A stretch of DNA of 64,000 nt, taken from the NCBI RefSeq assembly GCF_030406905.1, contig NZ_CP129137.1, positions 3,802,001-3,866,000 on the forward strand. Direction: 5' to 3'. The stretch is from Streptomyces sp. HUAS CB01. Its GTDB lineage: Bacteria > Actinomycetota > Actinomycetes > Streptomycetales > Streptomycetaceae. Position numbers and translations under genes: made by a program. Below, in pieces: positions 1 to 7,815 of the stretch; the first letter of the stretch is position 1; each line of letters starts with the position of its first letter. Below the pieces are notes generated by a model that did no database searches, was not told the DNA's origin, and saw only the letters and a program-made list of their open reading frames with translations.

Positions 1-233
1 TGCGGGAGCGTCTGGCCGTACTGGACGGCACGCTGGACGCGGGCCCCGCCCCGGGCGCCCGCTTCCGCCTCACGGCACGGGTACCGGTCCCGGCGGGGGG
101 CACGGACCTGCCGAGGCGGGAGCCGCCCGCACCGGCCGGCGGCACGGACGACCCCTCGAGGGCCGGGGGCGCGGCGGACGAACGCGCGCCGGGCGCGGAA
201 CCCGGGGGAACGGAACGGGGCGCCGTGGTGTGA
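1..233 (+). CDS. Sensor histidine kinase, C-terminal end (partial)
   Basis: Only the last 76 codons are inside the window (frame 3, stop TGA at 231-233). The visible start, RERLAVLDGTL followed by GARFRL, is what I know as the end of the HATPase_c domain in NarL/DesK-type kinases. It is followed by a disordered Pro/Gly/Asp-rich tail of about 45 residues. The LuxR-type response regulator starting 37 bases downstream on the same strand is the expected partner, so the two form a two-component pair. The signal sensed cannot be told from this fragment. The family call is by context plus this short motif; the kinase itself is outside the window. Confidence 0.75.
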   Translation, partial: RERLAVLDGTLDAGPAPGARFRLTARVPVPAGGTDLPRREPPAPAGGTDDPSRAGGAADERAPGAEPGGTERGAVV

Positions 234-270
234 CGTACGGGACGAGCGGAACGAGAGGGAGGGACGGGGC

Positions 271-888
271 GTGACGCAGGATCGCGTGCGGGTGCTGCTG
301 GCCGACGACGAGCATCTGATCCGCGGCGCGCTCGCCGCGCTGCTCGCGCTCGAGGACGATCTGCTCGTCGTCGCCGAGGCCGCGTCCGGTTCGGAGGCGC
401 TGGCGATGGCCCGCGCGCACCGTCCGGACGTGGCCGTCCTGGATCTCCAGATGCCCGGCGGCGACGGTGTGAAGGTCGCCACATCGCTGATGGCCGAGCT
501 GCCCGGCTGCCGCACGATGATCGTGACCAGTCACGGCCGCCCCGGCCACCTCAAGCGCGCCCTCGCCGCCGGGGTGCGCGGCTTCGTGCCGAAGACGGTC
601 AGCGCCCGGCGGCTCGCCGAGATCATCCGTACCGTGCACGGGGGAAACCGCTACGTCGACCCCGAGTTGGCCGCCGACGCCATCTCCGCCGGGGACTCAC
701 CGCTCACCGCGCGTGAGGCCGAGGTGCTGGAGCTCGCCGGGGACGGGGCGCCGATCGCGGAGATCGCCGCACGGGCCTCGCTGTCGTCGGGCACGGTCCG
801 CAACTACCTGTCCTCGGCGGCGGCGAAACTGGGCGCGGAGAACCGGCACACCGCGGTGCGCCTCGCACGGGAGCGAGGTTGGGTATAG
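271..888 (+). CDS. LuxR/NarL-family response regulator
   Basis: A 205-residue two-domain regulator. The receiver domain (about residues 1-120) shows the acidic pair in LLADDEH, the phosphoacceptor Asp in VAVLDLQMPGGDG, the conserved Thr/Ser region (MIVTSHG) and the Lys in FVPKTV. A short linker leads to a C-terminal LuxR helix-turn-helix (about 145-200: LTAREAEVLELAGDG, then SLSSGTVRNYLSSAAAKLGA). The GTG start is preceded by GGAGGGACGGGGC. It follows the histidine-kinase gene by 37 bases, so the two are probably co-transcribed, and it resembles DesR-type regulators. The promoter of the downstream tRNA-Gly lies inside its last codons. Targets are unknown. Confidence 0.93.
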   Translation: MTQDRVRVLLADDEHLIRGALAALLALEDDLLVVAEAASGSEALAMARAHRPDVAVLDLQMPGGDGVKVATSLMAELPGCRTMIVTSHGRPGHLKRALAAGVRGFVPKTVSARRLAEIIRTVHGGNRYVDPELAADAISAGDSPLTAREAEVLELAGDGAPIAEIAARASLSSGTVRNYLSSAAAKLGAENRHTAVRLARERGWV

Positions 889-889
889 T
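884..889 (+). promoter_or_regulatory. -10 box of the tRNA-Gly promoter
   Basis: TATAGT sits 22 bases before the first base of tRNA-Gly and overlaps the TAG stop codon of the response regulator. No strong -35 is visible (weak match near 861-866). It is the only good -10 sequence between the two genes. Confidence 0.5.
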
Positions 890-910
890 GGGCTCCGCGC
901 CACGGCGCAT

Positions 911-983
911 GCGGACGTAGCTCAGTTGGTAGAGCGCAACCTTGCCAAGGTTGAGGTCGCGAGTTCGAGCCTCGTCGTCCGCT
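911..983 (+). tRNA. tRNA-Gly (anticodon GCC)
   Basis: A complete 73-base cloverleaf. The acceptor arms GCGGACG (911-917) and CGTCCGC (976-982) pair perfectly. The anticodon stem-loop AACCTTGCCAAGGTT presents GCC, and the T-arm contains GAGTTCGAGCCTC. No encoded CCA. A strong hairpin terminator follows directly. Confidence 0.97.
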
Positions 984-988
984 CCAGT

Positions 989-1026
989 CGAGAAAGCCCC
1001 CGGCCCGAAGGCCGGGGGCTTTCTCG
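989..1026. terminator. Bidirectional terminator between tRNA-Gly and purC
   Basis: A perfect 17-bp stem (left arm 989-1005, right arm 1010-1026) with a CGAA tetraloop. It lies between two convergent genes, the tRNA on + and purC on -, so it can serve both. Confidence 0.85.
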
Positions 1027-1028
1027 TG

Positions 1029-1928
1029 TCACGACCAGGCGGTGCCGGTCAGCAGTTCGTACGCCTCCAGGTACCGGGCGCGGGTCGACTCCACGACGTC
1101 CTGCGGAAGGGCCGGCGGGGGCTGCTCGCTCCTGCGGTCCCAGCCGGACGCCGGCGAGGTCAGCCAGTCGCGCACGTACTGCTTGTCGTACGACGGCTGG
1201 GCGCGGCCCGGCTGCCACTGGTCGGCGGGCCAGAAGCGCGAGGAGTCGGGGGTGAGCACCTCGTCCGCGACGATCAGCCGCTCGCCGTCGAAGCCGAACT
1301 CGAACTTCGTGTCGGCGAGGATGATGCCCCGCTCGCGGGCGATGTCCCGGGCCCGGGCGTAGACGTCGAGCGTCGTCCGGCGCAGCAGCGCGGCCGTCTC
1401 GGTGCCGACCTGACGGGCGACCTCCTCGAAGGACACGTTCTCGTCGTGGTCGCCGACGGCGGCCTTGGTGGCCGGGGTGAAGATCGGGGCGGGCAGCTCG
1501 GAACCGTCCACGAGCCCCTCGGGCAGGGCCAGCCCGCAGACCGTACGGCTCTCGTCGTACTCGGCGAGGCCGGAGCCGGTGAGGTAGCCGCGGGCGACGC
1601 ACTCGACCGGGACCATGTCGAGGGCCCTGCAGACGAGGGTGCGGCCGGCCCAGTCGGCCGGGGCGCCGGCCGGGAGGTCGGTGGAGACCACGTGGTTGGG
1701 GACGAGGTCGGCGAGGCGGTCGAACCACCAGAGGGAGAGCCTGGTGAGCACCCGGCCCTTGTCCGGGATCTCGGTGGGCAGCACCCAGTCGTACGCGGAG
1801 ATGCGGTCGCTCGCGACCATCACGAGGTCCCCGGCCTCGTTCTCGTAGAGATCGCGCACCTTGCCCGTGTGGAGATGGGTGAGGCCCGGGACCTGAAGCG
1901 GCTCGGGCTTTTCTACGAATCCGGACAC
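1029..1928 (-). CDS. purC: SAICAR synthetase (phosphoribosylaminoimidazole-succinocarboxamide synthase)
   Basis: A 299-residue cytosolic enzyme of purine biosynthesis: it joins CAIR and L-aspartate with ATP to give SAICAR. Diagnostic stretches are HTGKVRDLYE near the N-terminus (nucleotide loop), ASDRISAYDWVLPTEIPDKG, VECVARGYLTGSG and the late LIVADEVLTPDSSRFW with SYDKQYVRDW. Length fits the longer PurC form of actinobacteria. The GTG start has a GGAGG Shine-Dalgarno five bases upstream. purD lies 4.6 kb further on, on the same strand but not in the same operon. Confidence 0.97.
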   Translation of the reverse strand: MSGFVEKPEPLQVPGLTHLHTGKVRDLYENEAGDLVMVASDRISAYDWVLPTEIPDKGRVLTRLSLWWFDRLADLVPNHVVSTDLPAGAPADWAGRTLVCRALDMVPVECVARGYLTGSGLAEYDESRTVCGLALPEGLVDGSELPAPIFTPATKAAVGDHDENVSFEEVARQVGTETAALLRRTTLDVYARARDIARERGIILADTKFEFGFDGERLIVADEVLTPDSSRFWPADQWQPGRAQPSYDKQYVRDWLTSPASGWDRRSEQPPPALPQDVVESTRARYLEAYELLTGTAWS

Positions 1929-2046
1929 GGTTCCTCCGCGTAGGTTGATCCAGGAGCGCTACCGATTCTCTCGCACCCGGGGACCGCGGCGGGCCGGAGG
2001 GTCGGCCCGTGCCCCTCCGGAGGGGGCCTCCCCCCGCGGCGGGTAC

Positions 2047-3534
2047 TCAGTCGCGTTTGCAGATCCGGTCGAGGAGGTTGGCCGTGGCGCGCTGGATCCG
2101 CTCGTCCACATGGCCCGGACGGTCGAGCCCCGGGGACCAGGCGAACGTGCCGGACGCGAAGACGAGTGCGCCGGAGGGGGCCCGGTAGAGCGAGGTCTCC
2201 TGATGCCGGGTGGCCCCGTCGCCGTCGGTGTACGGCGAGTGGGCCAGCAGGATCCGGCCCTCGTGCTCGGGGAGCGGCGTCCGCGGGAAGTAGCGGTCGG
2301 CCTCGCCCGCGACGAGGCCGGGGATCTCGTCCCCGTCCCCGGCGCCGGTCGCCTCCCACAGCCAGTGGTCGGCGTTGCGCACCACCATCGGGTGGGGCTC
2401 GGGCACCCGGCCCGCGTACTGGATTCCGAGCAGCTGCTGCTCGGCACGGTCGATCTCGCGCCAGAGGGCGGAGCGTCCGGGCCCGCGCCGCTTGCGGCAG
2501 GTCAGCAGCCGGTCGGCGACGCCGGAGGGGGACGGGCCGAGCTCCACCTGCCAGTACATGGTGTTGGCCGAGAGGAACACGAGGGACGTGCCGTGCTCAC
2601 GGGCCAGCTCGGCGGTCCGGCGCATGGGCGCGGACCAGTACTCGTCGTGGCCGGGGAAGACCAGTCCGCGGTAGCGGGTCGGGTCGACCCGGCCGGCGTG
2701 CAGATCACGGGTGTCGGCGTACGCGAGGTCGTAGCCGTACCGCTCGGCCCAGCGGATGAAGTCGTAGGCGTGCCCCACGTGCAGCGGGAGGCCCGCCCCG
2801 GCGTACGGGCGGTCGAAGGAGACCGTGGTCGCGGCGTCGTTCTCACCGAGCAGCCGGCCCTGCTCGTCCCAGGCGTGGTAGAGGCTGGCGCCGGTCCGCC
2901 CGTCCTCCGGGTAGAGGTTGTACGCCTGCCACGTGATGTCGGGCATGAGCAGCAGCAGATCGGCGGGGCGGCCGTCGCGGACCGTGAAGGGGATGTGCGA
3001 CCGGTAGCCGTCCTCGGTGGTGAGGACGGCGACGTGGGCCCCGACGGACCAGTACGACGGCACCTGCAGCCGCCAGGAGAGCCACCAGTGGTGGCACGAG
3101 ACCGTGCGGTCGGCGGTGAGCGGCGGCGGCTGGACGATGCCGGCGAGGCGCGGGCTGGTGATGATCTTCGCGGCGCCGTCCCCGCCGTAGTGACCGATGC
3201 GGTACACGTCGACCGAGAACCGCTGCGGTGGGTCGACCGTGATGTGGAAGTCGATGGCCTCGCCGGGGGCGACCGCGCCGTTGGACGCGAAGCCCTTGAT
3301 CTGGCGGTGCACGTCGTCGGCGGTACGGAGGCCGCGGGAGCGTCCGCCGCGGCCCGCCGCCGCGTCCGGGTCCGCGTACCAGGGCACGACCTGGCCGGTG
3401 TCGTCGAAGTAGTGCTCACTGCCGCGCAGCCAGGGCAGCGGGCCCTGGCCGAACGGATCCGTGACGGCATGGGCGAGGGCGCCCGATTCCCAGCGCCGGA
3501 TCGGCTCCGTCCGACGGATCTCCTCCGCCCCCAT
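2047..3534 (-). CDS. N,N-dimethylformamidase large-subunit-like protein
   Basis: A 495-residue protein without an evident signal peptide. I recognise the family called N,N-dimethylformamidase beta subunit C-terminal-like: VDVYRIGHYGGDG, then SYWSVGAHVAVLTTEDGYRSHIPFTV as a beta-rich segment, then a glutamine-amidotransferase-like core containing RGLVFPGHDEYWSAPMR and SANTMYWQVE. True dimethylformamidase also needs a small subunit, and none is encoded nearby, so the real substrate is unknown and amidase activity is an inference. The ATG start at 3534 follows GAGGGAGGGGCGCA. The gene stands alone; 162 bases separate it from the next gene upstream. Confidence 0.75.
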   Translation of the reverse strand: MGAEEIRRTEPIRRWESGALAHAVTDPFGQGPLPWLRGSEHYFDDTGQVVPWYADPDAAAGRGGRSRGLRTADDVHRQIKGFASNGAVAPGEAIDFHITVDPPQRFSVDVYRIGHYGGDGAAKIITSPRLAGIVQPPPLTADRTVSCHHWWLSWRLQVPSYWSVGAHVAVLTTEDGYRSHIPFTVRDGRPADLLLLMPDITWQAYNLYPEDGRTGASLYHAWDEQGRLLGENDAATTVSFDRPYAGAGLPLHVGHAYDFIRWAERYGYDLAYADTRDLHAGRVDPTRYRGLVFPGHDEYWSAPMRRTAELAREHGTSLVFLSANTMYWQVELGPSPSGVADRLLTCRKRRGPGRSALWREIDRAEQQLLGIQYAGRVPEPHPMVVRNADHWLWEATGAGDGDEIPGLVAGEADRYFPRTPLPEHEGRILLAHSPYTDGDGATRHQETSLYRAPSGALVFASGTFAWSPGLDRPGHVDERIQRATANLLDRICKRD

Positions 3535-3696
3535 TGCGCCCCTCCCTCGTCCCCCGGCCCGGTCCTGGCGCGCTGACCGTCAGCGCCGGTCCCAGCACAT
3601 CACATAACGCACGCACTCCGTCACCGTTCGTCGTGAATTGACGTGAACGGAACGCAATATTCCGGCCTGGGATGGCGAAAACCGACCGGGGCCGCC

Positions 3697-5478
3697 TCAC
3701 ACCAGCCGGACGGGCTTCTCGGGGCGGATGCCGGCCGTGGCGAGCCAGGCCCGCAGCGGCCCCGGGTCCCCGTCCTCGACCAGGCTCAGCACTCGGGCGC
3801 CCAGGTCCCCTCGGCGCTCGCCGTTGATCAGCAGGGCCGGGCCGTCGAGCCAGTCCATGCCCGGGGTGGCGCCCGCCGTGTCCACGGCCGCGCAGCACAC
3901 CATGGCGGTCACGTGGTCGGCGAGCAGTTCCCGAGCGGTGCGCGGCGGCTGGAGGGGGACGAGCGGCAGCGGGTCGGTACCCCAGGGGTCCGGTTCGTCG
4001 CCCGCGCGGTCCGCGGTCCTGGGCGGGATGGCCGAGCGCTCGCGGGCGGCTTCCTCCCGGGCGACGTCGGCGCTGATCCCGGCGGCGAGCGCGGCGCCGG
4101 GGCCGTCGGTCCCGGGCGCCTCGGGCACGGGCGGGACCTGCACGGGCGGGACCTGCACGGGGGCGTCCGTCGGCGGCTCGGGCGACGAGCCGTCCGCCGC
4201 GGGCCCGTGCGCCGCCCCGGAGCCACCGGCCAGGTGCTCCATGACCCGGGCGAGCGTGGGGCCGGCGGGAACGCCCGCGGACGGCCGTACGCCCATCGCG
4301 TCCAGGACGCGGTGCAGTCGCGCGGCCTCCGTGCGCCACTTCCGGTCGACGACCTCTTCCGGGTACTGCTGCCAGTCCACCGGCGACCAGTCCGGGCCGA
4401 TCTCGGCGGGCCCTCCGTGGAACAGCCGGGCTGCCAGCAGCGACGCGGCCTCGTCCACCACCCCCGGCTCCTCCAGCAGATCGCAGGCCGGCCGCTCCCC
4501 GAGCCGGGAGGCGAAGCCCTCCGCCAGCCGGTCGCGGCGGGACAGCTCGGTGAGCGCCGAGACCACTCCCGCGTCGAGGCGGCTCGGCCACCGGCCCATG
4601 CGCCAGGCCGGCAGCGCCACCCGCGTCAGCAGGCGGTCCCATCCGGCGTAGGCGAGGCCGACCTGCTCCTGGGCCACGATCCGCAGCCCGTAGTCCACAG
4701 CCTGTGCACGCTCCGAGGCGGCGGCGGCGACCCCGCGCTCCATCTCGGCGGCATGACCCCGGCAGCTGCGCAGCAGGACCCGGGCGACCCGGCCCACGGC
4801 CCCGCACGCGAGCCTGCGCACCGGCCCGATCCCGGGACGGGAGGCGAGACCGGCCGCGGCGTCCAGACCGCGCACGAAACGACGGGCCGCGGCTATGTCG
4901 GGATGCGCCGAGGGCCCCGTACCGGCGACGACCGGTGCGAGCACGGCGCGCAGCTCGGCGACCCGCATCCACCACAGGAACGGGGAGCCGATGACCAGGA
5001 CGGGAGCGCCCTCCCCGGTGGTGGGTCGGGGGCTGCGGCGCGGGCCGTGCGCCCGGTGCGTACGGTCCTCCAGCCAGCTGTCGCAGTCCGGGGTGAGAGC
5101 TATGGCCGAGGGCGCCGGCACGTCCATCCGCTCGGCCAGGTCCTCCACCAGCCGGTACAGATCGGGGGCCGCGGCCGGGGCCAGCGGCACCGTCGGGCTG
5201 ACGGCGGGCCTGGCCCGGGCTATGACGGCGGCGACCACGGCGGCGACGACCAGCACGATCACGGCGGCCGGGGCCACCACCCAGCGTGCGACGTCCCAGG
5301 AGCCACCGCCGATCCGGCCGGTGGCCCCGCCGACGAGCAGCACGACGGCGACGGCCGCGGGCAGCAGCACCAGGGCCAGCGCCCTGCTGCGCACCCGCAG
5401 CACGGCGAGGGCACGGGAACGCGCGGTCAGCGCGCCCGCCTCCTCACCGACGACGGTTCCGGACACGGCCGGACTCAC
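3697..5478 (-). CDS. Large membrane-anchored hypothetical protein
   Basis: About 590 residues, no family recognised. Two hydrophobic helices lie near the N-terminus (ALALVLLPAAVAVVLLVGGA, then a second run rich in Val/Ala ending AAVVAAVIAR). They are followed by a long soluble region with a Trp-rich middle (DWSPVDWQQYPEEVVDRKW) and a Pro/Val linker containing the direct repeat VQVPPVQVPPV. The layout resembles membrane-bound M48-type peptidases (helical hairpin, then soluble domain), but I see no HExxH motif, so I do not assign that function. The start is uncertain: I chose GTG at 5478 because the protein then begins close to the first helix, but the GAGGGG just before it is too close to be ideal; in-frame alternatives lie at 5523 and 5541. 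Confidence 0.6.
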   Translation of the reverse strand: MSPAVSGTVVGEEAGALTARSRALAVLRVRSRALALVLLPAAVAVVLLVGGATGRIGGGSWDVARWVVAPAAVIVLVVAAVVAAVIARARPAVSPTVPLAPAAAPDLYRLVEDLAERMDVPAPSAIALTPDCDSWLEDRTHRAHGPRRSPRPTTGEGAPVLVIGSPFLWWMRVAELRAVLAPVVAGTGPSAHPDIAAARRFVRGLDAAAGLASRPGIGPVRRLACGAVGRVARVLLRSCRGHAAEMERGVAAAASERAQAVDYGLRIVAQEQVGLAYAGWDRLLTRVALPAWRMGRWPSRLDAGVVSALTELSRRDRLAEGFASRLGERPACDLLEEPGVVDEAASLLAARLFHGGPAEIGPDWSPVDWQQYPEEVVDRKWRTEAARLHRVLDAMGVRPSAGVPAGPTLARVMEHLAGGSGAAHGPAADGSSPEPPTDAPVQVPPVQVPPVPEAPGTDGPGAALAAGISADVAREEAARERSAIPPRTADRAGDEPDPWGTDPLPLVPLQPPRTARELLADHVTAMVCCAAVDTAGATPGMDWLDGPALLINGERRGDLGARVLSLVEDGDPGPLRAWLATAGIRPEKPVRLV

Positions 5479-5868
5479 CCCCTCTGCCCTGCGGCGGTGT
5501 TGCTCACTCCCCCACTGTGGCACCCGCCACGGACATCGCAATGTCGGTGGGCCAAGTGCCGGAACGCTTGCGCCGCACCCTAGTTGGGGCTTTCCCGGCC
5601 GTCATCCGGATGGGGCAGCGGTCACTCGATGGAATGCCTTTGGGCAAAGCTGCTGACATTGTGACCGGGCTCTTGCAGGCGCCCGGACCTCGCCGAACGC
5701 CGGGCCGCGACCCGACGCGGGCCAGGGCACCGCCCCCGGGGGGACGGCCGCGCGGCGGTCGGACGAACGGGCCGGGAGGGGGCAGTAGGCCGGACGGGTC
5801 CGGGCTCGTGCCGCGCACGGGCCGACGAGGCCGGCTGCCGGGCCCGGGAGACCGGGGCGCAGGCGCAG
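5479..5868. other. Intergenic region, probable promoter of the membrane protein
   Basis: No gene is supported here. About 5520-5680 is noticeably lower in GC than its surroundings and precedes the leftward gene starting near 5478, so it is the likely promoter region. I cannot fix the -35/-10 boxes. Open frames that cross it on both strands have the composition of GC-rich shadow frames. Confidence 0.4.
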
Positions 5869-5870
5869 GG

Positions 5871-6315
5871 CCGCAGGGCCGGGGGGCCACACGGCCGCGC
5901 GACCGCAGGGCCGGGGGGCCACACGGCCGCGCGACCGCAGGGCCGGGGGGCCACACGGCCGCGCGACCGCAGGGCTACAGACCCGCAGGACCGCCGTCGC
6001 AGGGCTACAGGCCGCAGGGCCGCACGCGCAGGGCTACAGGCCGCAGGGCCGCACGCGCAGGGCAGCCGGCGCAGGGCCACGGGTCCGCAGGCACACGGCC
6101 GCGCGTCCGCAGGCGCAGGGCCACGGGTCCGCAGGCACACGGCCGCGCGTCCGCAGGGCTACAGACCCGCAGGACCGCCGTCGCAGGGCAACAGGCCCGC
6201 AGGCCCACGGCCGCACGCGCAGGGCCACAGACCCGCAGGACCGCCGTCGCAGGGCAACAGGCCCGCAGGCCCACGGCCGCACGCGCAGGGCCACAGGGCC
6301 GCGGGTCCGCAAGGC
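5871..6315. repeat. Minisatellite: four families of tandem duplications
   Basis: About 440 bases built from a recurring CGCAGGGC core. A 32-bp unit occurs three times in tandem (GGGGGG marks at 5881, 5913, 5945). A 29-bp unit is duplicated (6001, 6030), a 44-bp unit is duplicated (about 6069, 6113) and a 66-bp unit is perfectly duplicated (6161-6226, 6227-6292). Units of 32, 29 and 44 bp are not multiples of three, which argues against a coding repeat. It lies between purD and the gene leftward of it. Repeated slippage is the simplest origin. Confidence 0.85.
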
Positions 6316-6500
6316 CACAGGGCGGCTTTCTCCGACAGGGCGGGAGCAGGGAGCGGCCGGGGAGCGGTTTCCGCCGACGGGACCGGGCCGGGGCACGGCC
6401 TCCGCCGGCGGGCACGAGCGGTACACCGGCCGGGCGGCGCGGCCCCGCCCGCTCGTGCCGAGGGGCACGGGCCGACGGGGTCGCGCGGGGTCCCGGTCCG

Positions 6501-7754
6501 TCAGGAGTGCGAAGCGGCCTTCGCGGCGATGTCCTTGCGGTGGTGCGAGCCGTCCAGGTGAATGCGCCCCACGGCGGTGTACGCGCGGTCCCGGGCCTCC
6601 GTCAGGTCCTCGCCGGTCGCGGTCACCGAGAGCACGCGGCCACCCGCGCTGACGATCGCGTCGCCCTCCCGCCTGGTCCCGGCGTGCAGGACGTACGCGT
6701 GCGGGGCGTCCTGCTCGGCGACCTCGTCGAGTCCCCCGATCGGATCGCCGGTGCGGGGCGTGCCCGGGTAGTTGTGGGAGGCGATGACGACGGTCACGGC
6801 GGACTCGCCGCGCCAGTTCAGCGGCGGCTCGTCGGCGAGGGTGCCCCGGGCCGCGTGCAGCAGCACGCCCGCGAGCGGGGTCTTGAGCCGGGCGAGCACC
6901 ACCTGGGTCTCGGGGTCGCCGAAACGGGCGTTGAACTCGATCACGCGCACACCGCGGCTGGTGATCGCGAGACCCGCGTACAGCAGGCCCGCGAACGGTG
7001 TGCCGCGCCGGCGGAGTTCGTCCACGGTGGGCTGGAGCACGCTCTCCATGACCTCGTCGACGAGCTTCGGGTCGGCCCACGGAAGCGGCGAGTACGCGCC
7101 CATGCCTCCCGTGTTCGGCCCCTCGTCGCCGTCCAGGGCGCGCTTGAAGTCCTGCGCGGGCTGGAGCGGCAGCACCGTCTCGCCGTCGGTGATGGCGAAG
7201 AGCGAGACCTCGGGCCCGTCCAGGTACTCCTCGATGACCACGCGACCGCAGGCCAGCGCGTGCTCCCGCGCCTGCTCCAGATCGGCCGTCACGACGACGC
7301 CCTTGCCCGCGGCGAGCCCGTCGTCCTTGACGACGTACGGCGCACCGAACGCGTCCAGGGCCTCGTCGACCTCCTCCGGGGTGGTGCAGACGTAGCTGCG
7401 CGCCGTGGGGACGTTCGCCGCGGCCATCACTTCCTTGGCGAAGGCCTTGGAGCCCTCGAGCTGGGCCGCCTCGCGGGACGGGCCGAAGCAGGCGATGCCC
7501 GCGGCCCGTACGGCGTCGGCGACGCCGGCGACGAGCGGCGCCTCGGGGCCGACGACGACCAGATCGGCCTCGAGCCTGCCGGCGAGCGCGGCCACGGCGT
7601 CGCCGTCGAGGGCGTCCACCGTGTGCAGCTCGGCGACGTCCGCGATCCCGGCGTTGCCGGGGGCGCAGTGCAGAGCGGAGACGTCGGGGTCGAGGGAGAG
7701 AGCGCGGCACAGGGCATGTTCGCGGGCGCCGCCGCCGATGACGAGGACCTTCAC
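6501..7754 (-). CDS. purD: Phosphoribosylamine-glycine ligase (GAR synthetase)
   Basis: A 417-residue ATP-grasp enzyme of purine biosynthesis joining phosphoribosylamine and glycine. The N-terminal Rossmann-like domain opens with [14 protein letters not shown]. The ATP-grasp part shows [16 protein letters not shown], the conserved [23 protein letters not shown] and the metal-binding [11 protein letters not shown]. The start is GTG at 7754, since the family begins exactly at this MKVLVIGGG; an in-frame upstream extension to 7841 has no family counterpart. Full family length. Ends 1.0 kb before the next leftward gene, across the minisatellite. Confidence 0.97.
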   Translation of the reverse strand: MKVLVIGGGAREHALCRALSLDPDVSALHCAPGNAGIADVAELHTVDALDGDAVAALAGRLEADLVVVGPEAPLVAGVADAVRAAGIACFGPSREAAQLEGSKAFAKEVMAAANVPTARSYVCTTPEEVDEALDAFGAPYVVKDDGLAAGKGVVVTADLEQAREHALACGRVVIEEYLDGPEVSLFAITDGETVLPLQPAQDFKRALDGDEGPNTGGMGAYSPLPWADPKLVDEVMESVLQPTVDELRRRGTPFAGLLYAGLAITSRGVRVIEFNARFGDPETQVVLARLKTPLAGVLLHAARGTLADEPPLNWRGESAVTVVIASHNYPGTPRTGDPIGGLDEVAEQDAPHAYVLHAGTRREGDAIVSAGGRVLSVTATGEDLTEARDRAYTAVGRIHLDGSHHRKDIAAKAASHS

Positions 7755-7815
7755 GGCAGCCAGGGTAGCCCGCTCGCCGCGGGTGACCTTGTGCGGGCCG
7801 CCGAAGCGGCCTCGC

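Noticed and set aside
3697..5478. M48-type membrane peptidase
   Set aside because: Topology is similar but no HExxH zinc motif is present.
5871..6315. CRISPR-like appearance of the repeats
   Set aside because: Copies are directly adjacent with no unique spacers, units differ in length, and no cas gene is near.
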